From JAGXLC01 sp046545795 (GTDB lineage: Bacteria; Bacteroidota; Bacteroidia; Bacteroidales; UBA12077), in the NCBI GenBank assembly GCA_046545795.1, contig JBKGZD010000018.1, positions 1 through 26,158 on the forward strand: a stretch of DNA of 26,158 nt, in the 5' to 3' direction. The notes beneath the pieces are model-generated. The model did no database searches. It was not told the origin of the DNA and worked only from the letters and a program-made list of their open reading frames with translations. Positions 16,050-23,760 of the stretch are shown piece after piece. Position 1 is the first letter of the stretch, and the number at the start of each line of letters is the position of its first letter. Made by a program: the position numbers and the translations under genes.

Positions 16050-16091
16050 AAAAAATAAAACCTGCCTCACCAAAACGCGTGCAGGTTTTAT
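16050..16091 (-). terminator. Intrinsic terminator between clpP and clpX
   Basis: A perfect 11-bp stem on the minus strand (ATAAAACCTGC with GCAGGTTTTAT, arms 16081-16091 and 16055-16065) with a 15-base loop, followed by a T-rich tract down to 16050. It starts 25 bases past the clpP stop codon. Confidence 0.85.
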
Positions 16092-16116
16092 CTTTTGATT
16101 TTACTTTTCAAATATT

Positions 16117-16812
16117 TTATTTTTCTTTATCTGAGGAATCAGTTTTTCTTTCCAGTACTTCATCTACCATTCCATATTTTTTTGCTTCCTCTGCAGTCAT
16201 CCAGTAATCTCTGTCTGAATCCTTTTCGATTTTTTTGTATGTGTTGCCTGAATGTTTGGCTATAATGTTATACAATTCTTTTTTAAGTTTTAAAATTTCC
16301 CTGGCAGTAATTTCAATGTCTGCTGCAGCTCCTTCTGCGCCGCCCATAGGCTGATGTATCATTACCCGTGAGTGGGGTAACGCAGAACGTTTACCCGCTG
16401 TGCCTGCAGCAAGAAGTACTGCTCCCATTGAAGCAGCCATGCCTGTACAGATGGTGGCAACATCTGGTGTTATATATTGCATGGTATCATAAATCCCTAA
16501 TCCTGAATGTACTGCTCCACCCGGGCTGTTTAGGTATATTTGAATGTCTTTTGCCGGATCAGCCGATTCCAGGAATAATAACTGGGCTTGTATTATATTG
16601 GCCACATAATCGTTAATCGGTACACCCAGGAAAATTATTCTGTCCATCATCAGGCGTGAAAAAACATCCATCTGGGCTACATTTAATTGCCGCTCTTCAA
16701 TGATGGTGGGAGAGATATAATTGTTGTATACCGAACTGTAATTATCAAGCGCCATACTACTTATTCCTAAGTGTTTGGTCGCATATTTTCTGAATTCTTT
16801 ACTTGAGTCCAT
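16117..16812 (-). CDS. clpP: ATP-dependent Clp protease proteolytic subunit ClpP
   Basis: Serine peptidase that forms the two-ring tetradecamer degrading substrates unfolded by ClpX. The 231-residue protein shows the catalytic triad S128 (in GMAASMGA), H153 (in VMIHQPMGG) and D202 (in SDRDYW); the spacings of 25 and 49 residues equal those of E. coli ClpP. NSPGG (95-99) forms the oxyanion region. The N-terminus is about 30 residues longer than the mature E. coli enzyme, consistent with a propeptide, and the C-terminus has a charged tail (ERKTDSSDKEK). The gene follows tig by 33 bases, so tig-clpP is one unit closed by the hairpin at 16050-16091. Confidence 0.97.
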   Translation of the reverse strand: MDSSKEFRKYATKHLGISSMALDNYSSVYNNYISPTIIEERQLNVAQMDVFSRLMMDRIIFLGVPINDYVANIIQAQLLFLESADPAKDIQIYLNSPGGAVHSGLGIYDTMQYITPDVATICTGMAASMGAVLLAAGTAGKRSALPHSRVMIHQPMGGAEGAAADIEITAREILKLKKELYNIIAKHSGNTYKKIEKDSDRDYWMTAEEAKKYGMVDEVLERKTDSSDKEK

Positions 16813-16845
16813 TTTATCAGTTTTAATTTATCTTATGACAACGAA

Positions 16846-18231
16846 TTAGCTTGATTGTTTATTTTGGTCCTCTTCAACCTGTTTTTTAAACTCTTCAAGG
16901 GTAACTTCTTTTTCGTTTAGTTTAATATTTTCCTTGATATGTTCAATCACTTTCTCTTCCAGTTTTTGATCATGTATTTTTTTTCTTTGCTCTTCATTAG
17001 AAAGTAACTGCTTAGCATATTGTTCCAGTTGTTCTTCGGGGAAATTCATCATTCCATATTGCTGGAATTGCTGTTGTGTTAATCTTTTTGCCAGTTCCAG
17101 CACCTCGTCTTCTTCTACTTTAATTTCGTTGTCTTCAATGATTTTGTTTTTTATCAAATCCCATTTCACGTCGTGTTCGAAATGAGGAAATTCATTGTCA
17201 ATCTGTTCTTCCGTCAGGTTTTCATTTTGCTGGGTTGCTTTAATCCATCGTTTTAAGAATTCGGAGGGGAGTTTGGGATTTATTTTTCTTACGAAGTGAT
17301 CTTTAATATCAATATGTACTTTTCTCTCACTTTCCGGCTTAAACTGCTGTTCAAGGTCTGCCTTTATCTTTTCATTAAATTCTTCTTCAGAGGTAACTTC
17401 TCCCTCTCCGTAAAGCTTATCATAAAATTCCTGGTTGATTTCTGCTTTTTCAAACTTTTTAATTTCGTTAATGAAAACCCTGAAATAATTTGAAATATTT
17501 TCCAGTTCTTCCTTTTGAACCTCTAAAAGAGAAGCAAGTTCAGTATCGTTTGGATACGCCTTTTTCAAGTCAATAACAATTTCGTCTTCCGGCTTGGCTT
17601 TTTCAAATTGTTTTTTGATTTCTTCATCTTTTATAACTGAAAGAGATAAGGATATATTTTCTTTGAAAATTCCTTCATCTTTGACGTTTCCCTCCTCGTC
17701 CATTTCTGTCAGATCTGCTTTTAGTAGTTCATCATTATTGCTGATTTCGTCAACATTTTTAAATTCACCCATCCTGTTTAAATACTCCTCTTTCTGCTTA
17801 TCAATCAGGTCGTCAGTGATTTTAATTTTATAATAAGGAACTTTATCGTGTTTGGAAATTTTTACTTCAATTTCAGGAGCGAGCCCAATATCAAAAGCAA
17901 ATTCAAATTCTTTATCCTGGTCCCAGTTTATGGTTTTGTCTTGCTCTTCCTTGCTTGGAAGAGGTTCTCCTAAAACTTTAAGCTTTTCTGATTGAATATA
18001 TTCATTTAATTTCTGGCTGACAATTTTATTAATTTCATCAATTTTAATAGCTTTTCCGTACATTTTACGGATTAGGCCTTCGGGTACTTTTCCTGGCCTG
18101 AAGCCATCCATTTTAGCCTTTTTCTTGTAGTCTTTTATCACTGCATCAACGTTTTCCTGGTAATCCTCTTGTTTTACCTGGACTTTTAATACAGCATTCT
18201 GTTCATCTTTGTTTTCTCTGTTAATATCCAT
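16846..18231 (-). CDS. tig: Trigger factor, ribosome-associated chaperone
   Basis: Chaperone that docks at the ribosome exit tunnel and shields nascent chains. The 461-residue protein has the ribosome-binding loop GFRPGKVP (43-50, against GFRxGKxP in the family), followed by MYGKAIKIDEI. A middle region (about 150-260) sits where the FKBP-type isomerase domain would be, but I cannot see its conserved aromatic residues and it may be degenerate, as is common in Bacteroidota. A long, charged, helical C-terminal arm domain (about 260-461) follows, ending with KQVEEDQNKQSS. The start codon lies only 36 bases past the T-run of the tRNA terminator, so its promoter must overlap that hairpin or transcription must read through. 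Confidence 0.93.
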   Translation of the reverse strand: MDINRENKDEQNAVLKVQVKQEDYQENVDAVIKDYKKKAKMDGFRPGKVPEGLIRKMYGKAIKIDEINKIVSQKLNEYIQSEKLKVLGEPLPSKEEQDKTINWDQDKEFEFAFDIGLAPEIEVKISKHDKVPYYKIKITDDLIDKQKEEYLNRMGEFKNVDEISNNDELLKADLTEMDEEGNVKDEGIFKENISLSLSVIKDEEIKKQFEKAKPEDEIVIDLKKAYPNDTELASLLEVQKEELENISNYFRVFINEIKKFEKAEINQEFYDKLYGEGEVTSEEEFNEKIKADLEQQFKPESERKVHIDIKDHFVRKINPKLPSEFLKRWIKATQQNENLTEEQIDNEFPHFEHDVKWDLIKNKIIEDNEIKVEEDEVLELAKRLTQQQFQQYGMMNFPEEQLEQYAKQLLSNEEQRKKIHDQKLEEKVIEHIKENIKLNEKEVTLEEFKKQVEEDQNKQSS

Positions 18232-18267
18232 TATTCAACTCTTTTGTTTTTCAAATTTGTAAAATTC

Positions 18268-18307
18268 AAAAAAACCGCTAGAACCTTGTTACAGGTTAAC
18301 ATAGCGG
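18268..18307 (-). terminator. Terminator after tRNA-Leu, just before tig
   Basis: Read on the minus strand: outer arms CCGCTA/TAGCGG (18302-18307 with 18275-18280) and inner arms AACCT/AGGTT (18292-18296 with 18282-18286), followed by seven T at 18274-18268. It lies 12 bases beyond the mature tRNA 3' end. Confidence 0.8.
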
Positions 18308-18318
18308 CCACATGTTTG

Positions 18319-18400
18319 TGCGGATGGAGGGACTCGAACCCCCATGCCCGGAGGCACTAGATCCTAAGTCTAGCGCGTCTACCAATTTCGCCACATCCGC
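18319..18400 (-). tRNA. tRNA-Leu (anticodon UAG)
   Basis: An 82-base class II tRNA on the minus strand. The acceptor arms GCGGATG and CATCCGC pair fully with discriminator A. The D arm contains GGCGAAATTGGTAGACGC. The anticodon stem CTAGA/TCTAG encloses loop CTTAGGA, giving UAG, which reads CUN leucine codons. A variable arm TGCCTCCGGGCA and T arm GGGGGTTCGAGTCCC follow. CCA is not encoded; CAA follows the discriminator instead. A -7 element lies just upstream and a terminator just downstream. Confidence 0.98.
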
Positions 18401-18413
18401 AAAAATTGTGGTG

Positions 18414-18421
18414 CAAATATA
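18414..18421 (-). promoter_or_regulatory. Candidate -7 element for tRNA-Leu
   Basis: TATATTTG on the minus strand, an exact TAnnTTTG, 13 bases upstream of the mature tRNA 5' end, which fits a short tRNA leader. No clear -33 TTTG upstream; that stretch is a T-run on the minus strand. Confidence 0.55.
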
Positions 18422-18622
18422 GATAAAAAATTAAAAAAAAACCTTTTGTAGTTAAAAAATCTAACCTGATATTTAAAGTACTTTTCAAGAAACGTTTCAG
18501 GTATTAAAAGTCTTGAGAATTCTATTTTACCTCCAACGAGTGAGGAAGAATTTTATTTTAATATCTATATTGATCTGTCCGGGGGTAGGGTATCTATTGG
18601 AATATTTGTTGATTTCTCCGTA
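18422..18622. other. Intergenic stretch between lptB and tRNA-Leu
   Basis: About 200 bases after the lptB stop codon and before the tRNA promoter. I see no convincing reading frame, no clear intrinsic terminator for the kdsD-tatC-lptB unit and no recognised RNA structure here. Confidence 0.5.
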
Positions 18623-19369
18623 CTAAAAATTTCTTAATTCGAAATTTTTACCCAAATAAACACGCCTAACCTGTTCATCTTCTGATAATTCTTGTGATGT
18701 ACCTGCTTTTAAAATTGATCCCTCGAATAACAAGTATGCTCTGTTGGTAATTGACAGGGTTTCATGAACGTTGTGGTCTGTTATGAGAATACCGATATTT
18801 TTTTCTTTTAATTTAGTCACGATTTCCTGGATGTCTTCCACGGCGATTGGGTCAACTCCTGCAAAGGGTTCATCTAAAAGCATGAAATCCGGTTTAAGTG
18901 CAAGAGCCCTTGCTATTTCTGTTCTTCGTCTTTCACCGCCTGACAATTGTATTCCTATGTTTTTTCTTACCTTTTCAAGTCCAAATTCTCGTATCAGTTC
19001 TTCGGTTCTTTCTTTTTGTTCATTTTTGGTGTAATCTGACATCTCTAAAACAGCCCTTATATTATCTTCTACGCTTAGTTTTCTGAAGATAGATGCTTCC
19101 TGAGCCAGATAACCTACACCTTTTCGTGCTCTTTTATATACTGGTTCCTTTGTGATAAGTTTATCATTAAGGTATATATTTCCTCTGTTAGGTCTTATAA
19201 GTCCGACAATCATATAGAATGTTGTGGTTTTCCCGGCTCCGTTAGGCCCCAGAAGTCCTACAATTTCTCCTTGTGAAAGTTCAATAGAAACCTCTTTCAC
19301 AACCGTCCTTGAACGATATCGTTTAACGAGGTCTTTTGTTGATAGTTTTGATTTAGAGTCTTCGCTCAT
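18623..19369 (-). CDS. lptB: LPS export ABC transporter ATP-binding protein LptB
   Basis: Cytosolic ATPase that powers extraction of LPS from the inner membrane by LptFG. The 248-residue protein has Walker A GPNGAGKT (41-48), a Q-loop in VGYLAQEASIFRKLSV (85-100), signature LSGGERRR (142-149), Walker B FMLLDE (162-167) with PFAGVDP, and switch H199. YLAQEASIFRKLSVEDN and the absence of any fused membrane domain are characteristic of LptB rather than other ABC ATPases. It is the third gene of kdsD-tatC-lptB, 27 bases after tatC. Its partners LptF, LptG and LptC are not in the window. Pairing with kdsD, which makes the Kdo precursor, supports the LPS role. Confidence 0.95.
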   Translation of the reverse strand: MSEDSKSKLSTKDLVKRYRSRTVVKEVSIELSQGEIVGLLGPNGAGKTTTFYMIVGLIRPNRGNIYLNDKLITKEPVYKRARKGVGYLAQEASIFRKLSVEDNIRAVLEMSDYTKNEQKERTEELIREFGLEKVRKNIGIQLSGGERRRTEIARALALKPDFMLLDEPFAGVDPIAVEDIQEIVTKLKEKNIGILITDHNVHETLSITNRAYLLFEGSILKAGTSQELSEDEQVRRVYLGKNFELRNF

Positions 19370-19396
19370 ATAAGTGTTTATTTTTGTTTAACATTC

Positions 19397-20212
19397 CTAC
19401 CCTGCTAATTCTTCTTTCTCTTTTTTCTTCTCTATTCTTTTTGAAATACTAATTCCCACTTCATACAAAATAACCAGCGGCAAAGTTACCATTATCAGGC
19501 TGAAAATATCAGGAGGTGTAATTGTGGCTGCAAGAATTAAAATAAGCACTATTGAGTGCTTCCTGTATTTTTTCAGAAATGCAGGGGTTACTAGCCCTGC
19601 TTTACTTAAAAAATATATCAATATTGGTAATTCAAAAATGGCTCCTGCAGCTAGTACTACAGAGGCAATGGTGCCAATGTAAGATTTTAAATTTATTTGA
19701 TTTACAACCTGGTCGCTTACCTGGTATGTTCCCAGGAAATGAATAGATAAGGGAACGATTATAAAATATCCGAATACAACGCCCATAATAAACAGCAAAG
19801 AACTGAAAAATACTGCTCCCCGGCTGTGCTTTATTTCACTGTCGTATAAGGCAGGCTTAATAAAATTCCAGAATTCCCAGAAAACATAAGGAAAGGCAAA
19901 TATCAGTCCTAACACGATAGAAATAATAATATGGATTGTGAGCTGTCCTGACATTCTGATGTTAATTATTTCAATGGGTTCGGAGTTAATACAAATATTA
20001 CTGCTGTTTAGTTTTTCTCCAAGGCGGCACAGTAAATTATTTGTAAAAAATTCAGAGTTTTTGGGAGCAAGGATTACCTGGTTAAAAATAAAATTTCTCA
20101 TGATAAACACGACTATCGCAACTACCATAATGGCAAGTATTGCTCTTAAAATATGCCACCTGAGTTGTTCAAGATGCTCCAGAAAAGTCAGTTCTTGTTG
20201 CTTTTTCTTCAT
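19397..20212 (-). CDS. tatC: Sec-independent protein translocase TatC
   Basis: Multi-spanning inner-membrane receptor that binds twin-arginine signal peptides and recruits TatA. The 271-residue protein has an N-terminal cytosolic helix LTFLEHLEQLRWHILRAI and about six membrane segments. The conserved AFPYVFWEFWNFIKPALY (106-123) carries the glutamate (E113) equivalent to E. coli E103. The first periplasmic loop is somewhat long (about 45-88) and holds two cysteines, C62 and C74, which could pair in the periplasm; that is inference. The C-terminus is strongly charged (KRIEKKKEKEE). Its ATG directly abuts the kdsD stop (TAAATG), so translation is probably coupled. No tatA or tatB gene is present here. 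Confidence 0.96.
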   Translation of the reverse strand: MKKKQQELTFLEHLEQLRWHILRAILAIMVVAIVVFIMRNFIFNQVILAPKNSEFFTNNLLCRLGEKLNSSNICINSEPIEIINIRMSGQLTIHIIISIVLGLIFAFPYVFWEFWNFIKPALYDSEIKHSRGAVFFSSLLFIMGVVFGYFIIVPLSIHFLGTYQVSDQVVNQINLKSYIGTIASVVLAAGAIFELPILIYFLSKAGLVTPAFLKKYRKHSIVLILILAATITPPDIFSLIMVTLPLVILYEVGISISKRIEKKKEKEELAG

Positions 20213-21175
20213 TTAAACAATTCCTTCTTTTAAAATATCATGCAAATGAATCATTCCCAGATATTTGTTTTTATCAGTAACAATCAGTTGGGTGATGTTA
20301 TTGTCTTCCATCATATTAAAAGCATTTATTGCCAATTCGTTTTTAGTGATGACTTTAGGGTTTTTGGTCATTATTTCTTCTGCACTTAAATCATTAACAT
20401 TCTGATGTTTTTCCAGCATTCTTCGTAAATCGCCATCTGTAATAATGCCTACAACTTCATTTGTTCCATTTAAAACAGCGGTTGCTCCTAATCTTTTTGA
20501 TGAGATTTCAACAATAACGTCTTTCAGAGGTGCAGAGACATCAACCTTCGGCCTGTCGTTTTGCTTATAGATTTCATTCACAGTAAGGTATAGTTTTTTC
20601 CCTAATGCTCCCCCAGGATGTACTTTAGCAAAGTCTTCCTTTGAAAAGCCCCTGTATTCCAACAAACTTACCGCAAGTGCATCACCTAAGACAAGTTGAG
20701 CTGTTGTGCTTGATGTTGGCGCCAGGTTATGGGGGCATGCCTCTTTACTCACTGTGGCACGGATAACATAATCTGCATTTTTTGCAAGAAATGAATTGGT
20801 ATTGGAGACCATACCAATCAATTTATTTTTCCTGTATTTTATTAATGGAATTAATACTTTTATTTCTGGAGTATTGCCGCTTTTTGAGATGCATATTATT
20901 ACATCATCATTTTGAATAATGCCTAAATCTCCATGTATAGCGTCGGCCGCATGCATAAAAATAGAAGGGGTCCCGGTGGAGTTTAGAGTAGCTACAATTT
21001 TATTTGCAATATTAGCGCTTTTTCCGATACCGGTAACAATAACCCTTCCCTGGGAATTGTAGATTAATTCAACAATTTTACCAAAGTCATCATCAATATA
21101 ATCTGCCAATTTCCTGATAGATTCTGATTCGTTGATAATAGTCGATTTTGCTAATTGTTTTATGTCGGGTTTCAT
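20213..21175 (-). CDS. kdsD: Arabinose-5-phosphate isomerase (KdsD/KpsF/GutQ family)
   Basis: Cytosolic aldo-keto isomerase converting ribulose-5-phosphate to arabinose-5-phosphate, the first step towards Kdo for LPS. The 320-residue protein has an SIS domain (about 35-175: IVTGIGKSANIANKI, IICISKSGNTPEI) and two CBS domains (about 205-320: TAVLNGTNEVVGIITDGDLR, TQLIVTDKNKYLGMIHLHD). K52, E104, E145 and H186 fall exactly 7 residues below the E. coli KdsD catalytic residues K59, E111, E152 and H193, so the active site is intact. It heads the kdsD-tatC-lptB unit and is divergent from recQ. The 196-base gap to recQ has a possible operator palindrome and one -7 candidate. Confidence 0.95.
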   Translation of the reverse strand: MKPDIKQLAKSTIINESESIRKLADYIDDDFGKIVELIYNSQGRVIVTGIGKSANIANKIVATLNSTGTPSIFMHAADAIHGDLGIIQNDDVIICISKSGNTPEIKVLIPLIKYRKNKLIGMVSNTNSFLAKNADYVIRATVSKEACPHNLAPTSSTTAQLVLGDALAVSLLEYRGFSKEDFAKVHPGGALGKKLYLTVNEIYKQNDRPKVDVSAPLKDVIVEISSKRLGATAVLNGTNEVVGIITDGDLRRMLEKHQNVNDLSAEEIMTKNPKVITKNELAINAFNMMEDNNITQLIVTDKNKYLGMIHLHDILKEGIV

Positions 21176-21270
21176 TTTTTTTATTTATGATTTTTATCAA
21201 TTTATTCAAAAAAATATATTTTGATTTGCGATTTAATTTAATATTTGTCGTAACTTTAAATGTGTATTTA

Positions 21271-21293
21271 ATAACATGTTGTGAAAATGTTAT
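21271..21293. repeat. Palindrome between kdsD and recQ
   Basis: ATAACAT-N9-ATGTTAT, a 7-bp inverted repeat; the left half overlaps AACATGTT, itself an 8-base palindrome. It sits mid-way between two divergent starts, a natural operator position. Such repeats also arise by chance in AT-rich DNA. Confidence 0.3.
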
Positions 21294-21324
21294 AACGTAA
21301 CAAATAATAAGAATAATACGTTTA

Positions 21325-21332
21325 CAAAATTA
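21325..21332 (-). promoter_or_regulatory. Candidate -7 element for kdsD-tatC-lptB
   Basis: TAATTTTG on the minus strand, an exact TAnnTTTG, which would give a leader of roughly 140 bases that includes the palindrome at 21271-21293. No -33 TTTG found, so support is weak. Confidence 0.25.
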
Positions 21333-21371
21333 ATTAAAATAAAGTGTTTATAATTTTTTAAAACAGGAAAA

Positions 21372-23567
21372 ATGAGTGTAGGAGCAGACGTTTCCTTAAG
21401 GGATTATCTGAAAAAATATTTTGGTTTTGACAGGTTTAAAGGAAATCAGGAAGTAATTATTCGGAATTTATTATCAGGGAATGATACTTTTGTTGTAATG
21501 CCCACCGGTGGTGGAAAATCATTGTGTTATCAATTACCTTCCTTGATGATGGATGGCACTGCCATAGTGATTTCGCCATTAATTGCATTAATGAAAAACC
21601 AGGTGGATTTAATGAGAGGGTTCAGTTCAAAAGAAGGTGTTGCACACTTTTTAAATTCTTCTTTATCAAAGGCTCAAATGCAAAAGGTTAAGGAAGATGT
21701 TTTATCGGGGAAAACACAATTGCTATACGTAGCCCCTGAATCTTTAACAAAAGAAGACAATATAGATTTCTTAAAGCAGGCAAAGATTGCTTTCTATGCG
21801 ATTGATGAAGCGCATTGTATTTCGGAATGGGGACATGATTTCCGTCCGGAGTACCGCAGAATAAGACCGATGGTGAACAAGATAGGCAGAGCCCCTATTA
21901 TTGCGCTAACAGCTACTGCAACACCAAAGGTTCAAAGCGATATACAAAAGAATCTGGAAATTCAGGATGCACAGGTTTTCAAATCTTCTTTTAACAGGGC
22001 AAATCTCTATTATGAAGTTCGCCCAAAATCCAATGCTACCAAAGAAATAATCAAATTTATCAAGAATAATCCCGGTAAATCGGGTATTGTATATTGTTTA
22101 AGCCGTAAGAAAGTTGAAGAACTGGCAGAAACATTGAAAGTTAACGGAATTAAAGCCCTTCCTTACCATGCCGGAATGGATTCTGCCACGCGATCCAGCA
22201 CCCAGGATAAATTTCTGATGGAGGAAATTGACGTGATTGTTGCAACAATTGCTTTTGGAATGGGTATTGATAAACCGGATATCAGGTTTGTAATTCACTA
22301 CAATATTCCGAAAAGCCTTGAAGCATATTACCAGGAAACAGGAAGAGCCGGCCGCGACGGCGGTGAAGGAAAATGTATAGTATTTTATAGCTATAAAGAC
22401 ATTCAGAAACTGGAGAAGTTTATGCAGGGTAAGCCAATTAATGAGCAGGAAATTGGCAAACAATTGTTGCTGGAAACAACCGCCTATGCTGAATCATCAG
22501 TATGCCGAAGAAGACAGTTGTTGCATTATTTCGGAGAGGAATATAAAGAAGACAATTGCGAGAATTGTGACAATTGCCTTCACCCCAAAGAAGAGTTTGA
22601 AGCAAAGGATTATCTTGTTAAAACCTTAAAAACAATAGAGGCTGTTAACGAAAAGTTTAAGCACGATCATGTCGCCAATGTTATTGCCGGGAAAGCTACA
22701 AATAATGTAAAAGCATATAAGCATCATAAGCTGGATGTTTTTGGTATAGGAAAAGATCATGATACACAATTTTGGAATACAGTTATAAGAAGAGCATTGG
22801 TCAAAGGTTTTCTTCACAAGGATGTTGAAAATTACGGCTTGCTGATGTTAAGTGATGAAGGGCGAAAATACCTTGAGAATCCTTATTCTATTATGATCAG
22901 CAAGGATCATGACTATGAAGCGAAGGATGAGGAAGGCGAAAGCGGTGGTTTCCAAAAACGTTCCAACACTGTTGATGATGAACTTCTCAGCATACTAAAA
23001 GACTTGAGGAAAAAAGTTGCCAAAGAGAATAATCTTCCACCATTTGTTATTTTCCAGGATTTTTCCCTGGAAGATATGGCTATTCAGTACCCTGTTACGA
23101 TTGAAGAAATGCAGAATATAGCTGGTGTTGGGCAGGGAAAAGCAAACAAGTATGGTGAAAAATTTGTAAAACTCATTAATGATTACGTAACTGAAAAGGA
23201 TATTATACGACCACAGGATATGGTGGTTAAGTCTATCGTTAATAAATCCGGTCTCAAAGTTTCAATTATTCAAAGTATTGACCGTCAATTGCCACTTGAA
23301 GATATTGCAGCTTCTAAGGGCATTGAAATGAAAGAACTTTTAAATGAGATAGAATCTATTGTGCAGTCCGGAACCAAACTTAACCTGGATTATTACATCA
23401 ATCAAGTGGTTGATGAGGATAAACAAGAAGATATCTATGAATATTTTATGGAAGAAGCGGAATCAGAATCATTGAATGAAGCACTCGAGGAACTCGGGGA
23501 AGATGATTACTCGGAGGAGGATGTCAGGTTGATGAGGATTAAATTTTTCTCAGAATATGGAAATTAA
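21372..23567 (+). CDS. recQ: ATP-dependent DNA helicase RecQ
   Basis: Superfamily 2 helicase, 3'-to-5', acting in recombination and replication-fork repair. The 731-residue protein has Walker A in MPTGGGKSL (43-51), DEAH (145-148) followed by CISEWGHDFRPEY, motif III ALTATATP, and motif VI QETGRAGRDG (321-330). The RQC zinc site is C378, C396, C399 and C402, followed by a winged-helix region, and the HRDC domain lies at about 535-606 (GVGQGKANKYGEKFV). A C-terminal extension of about 120 residues (607-731) looks helical and very acidic near the end (EEAESESLNEALEELGEDDY); it makes the protein longer than E. coli RecQ (about 610). It stands alone with a terminator downstream and is divergent from kdsD. 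Confidence 0.96.
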   Translation: MSVGADVSLRDYLKKYFGFDRFKGNQEVIIRNLLSGNDTFVVMPTGGGKSLCYQLPSLMMDGTAIVISPLIALMKNQVDLMRGFSSKEGVAHFLNSSLSKAQMQKVKEDVLSGKTQLLYVAPESLTKEDNIDFLKQAKIAFYAIDEAHCISEWGHDFRPEYRRIRPMVNKIGRAPIIALTATATPKVQSDIQKNLEIQDAQVFKSSFNRANLYYEVRPKSNATKEIIKFIKNNPGKSGIVYCLSRKKVEELAETLKVNGIKALPYHAGMDSATRSSTQDKFLMEEIDVIVATIAFGMGIDKPDIRFVIHYNIPKSLEAYYQETGRAGRDGGEGKCIVFYSYKDIQKLEKFMQGKPINEQEIGKQLLLETTAYAESSVCRRRQLLHYFGEEYKEDNCENCDNCLHPKEEFEAKDYLVKTLKTIEAVNEKFKHDHVANVIAGKATNNVKAYKHHKLDVFGIGKDHDTQFWNTVIRRALVKGFLHKDVENYGLLMLSDEGRKYLENPYSIMISKDHDYEAKDEEGESGGFQKRSNTVDDELLSILKDLRKKVAKENNLPPFVIFQDFSLEDMAIQYPVTIEEMQNIAGVGQGKANKYGEKFVKLINDYVTEKDIIRPQDMVVKSIVNKSGLKVSIIQSIDRQLPLEDIAASKGIEMKELLNEIESIVQSGTKLNLDYYINQVVDEDKQEDIYEYFMEEAESESLNEALEELGEDDYSEEDVRLMRIKFFSEYGN

Positions 23568-23607
23568 TAGTTGAATCTTATTCTATTTCTATAAAATCAT
23601 TACTTTT

Positions 23608-23640
23608 AGGGTTGCATTTTTTATGCAGCCCTTTGTATTT
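23608..23640 (+). terminator. Intrinsic terminator after recQ
   Basis: Stem AGGGTTGCAT (23608-23617) with ATGCAGCCCT (23623-23632), 10 pairs including one G-T, closing a five-T loop, then a T-rich tail. It begins 40 bases after the recQ stop codon. Confidence 0.75.
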
Positions 23641-23760
23641 TGAAAATTATGAGTACCGGATGATAACTTAAGGATTGACGATATATCAAGGTTATATTTT
23701 CAAAGAAAAAACTTATTAAAGCAAAACAGAACTGATGGCTTACAATAAAATATATATAAC

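Noticed and set aside
22098..22463. 121-codon open frame on the minus strand
   Set aside because: Lies opposite the RecQ helicase core, whose motifs are intact in the other strand.
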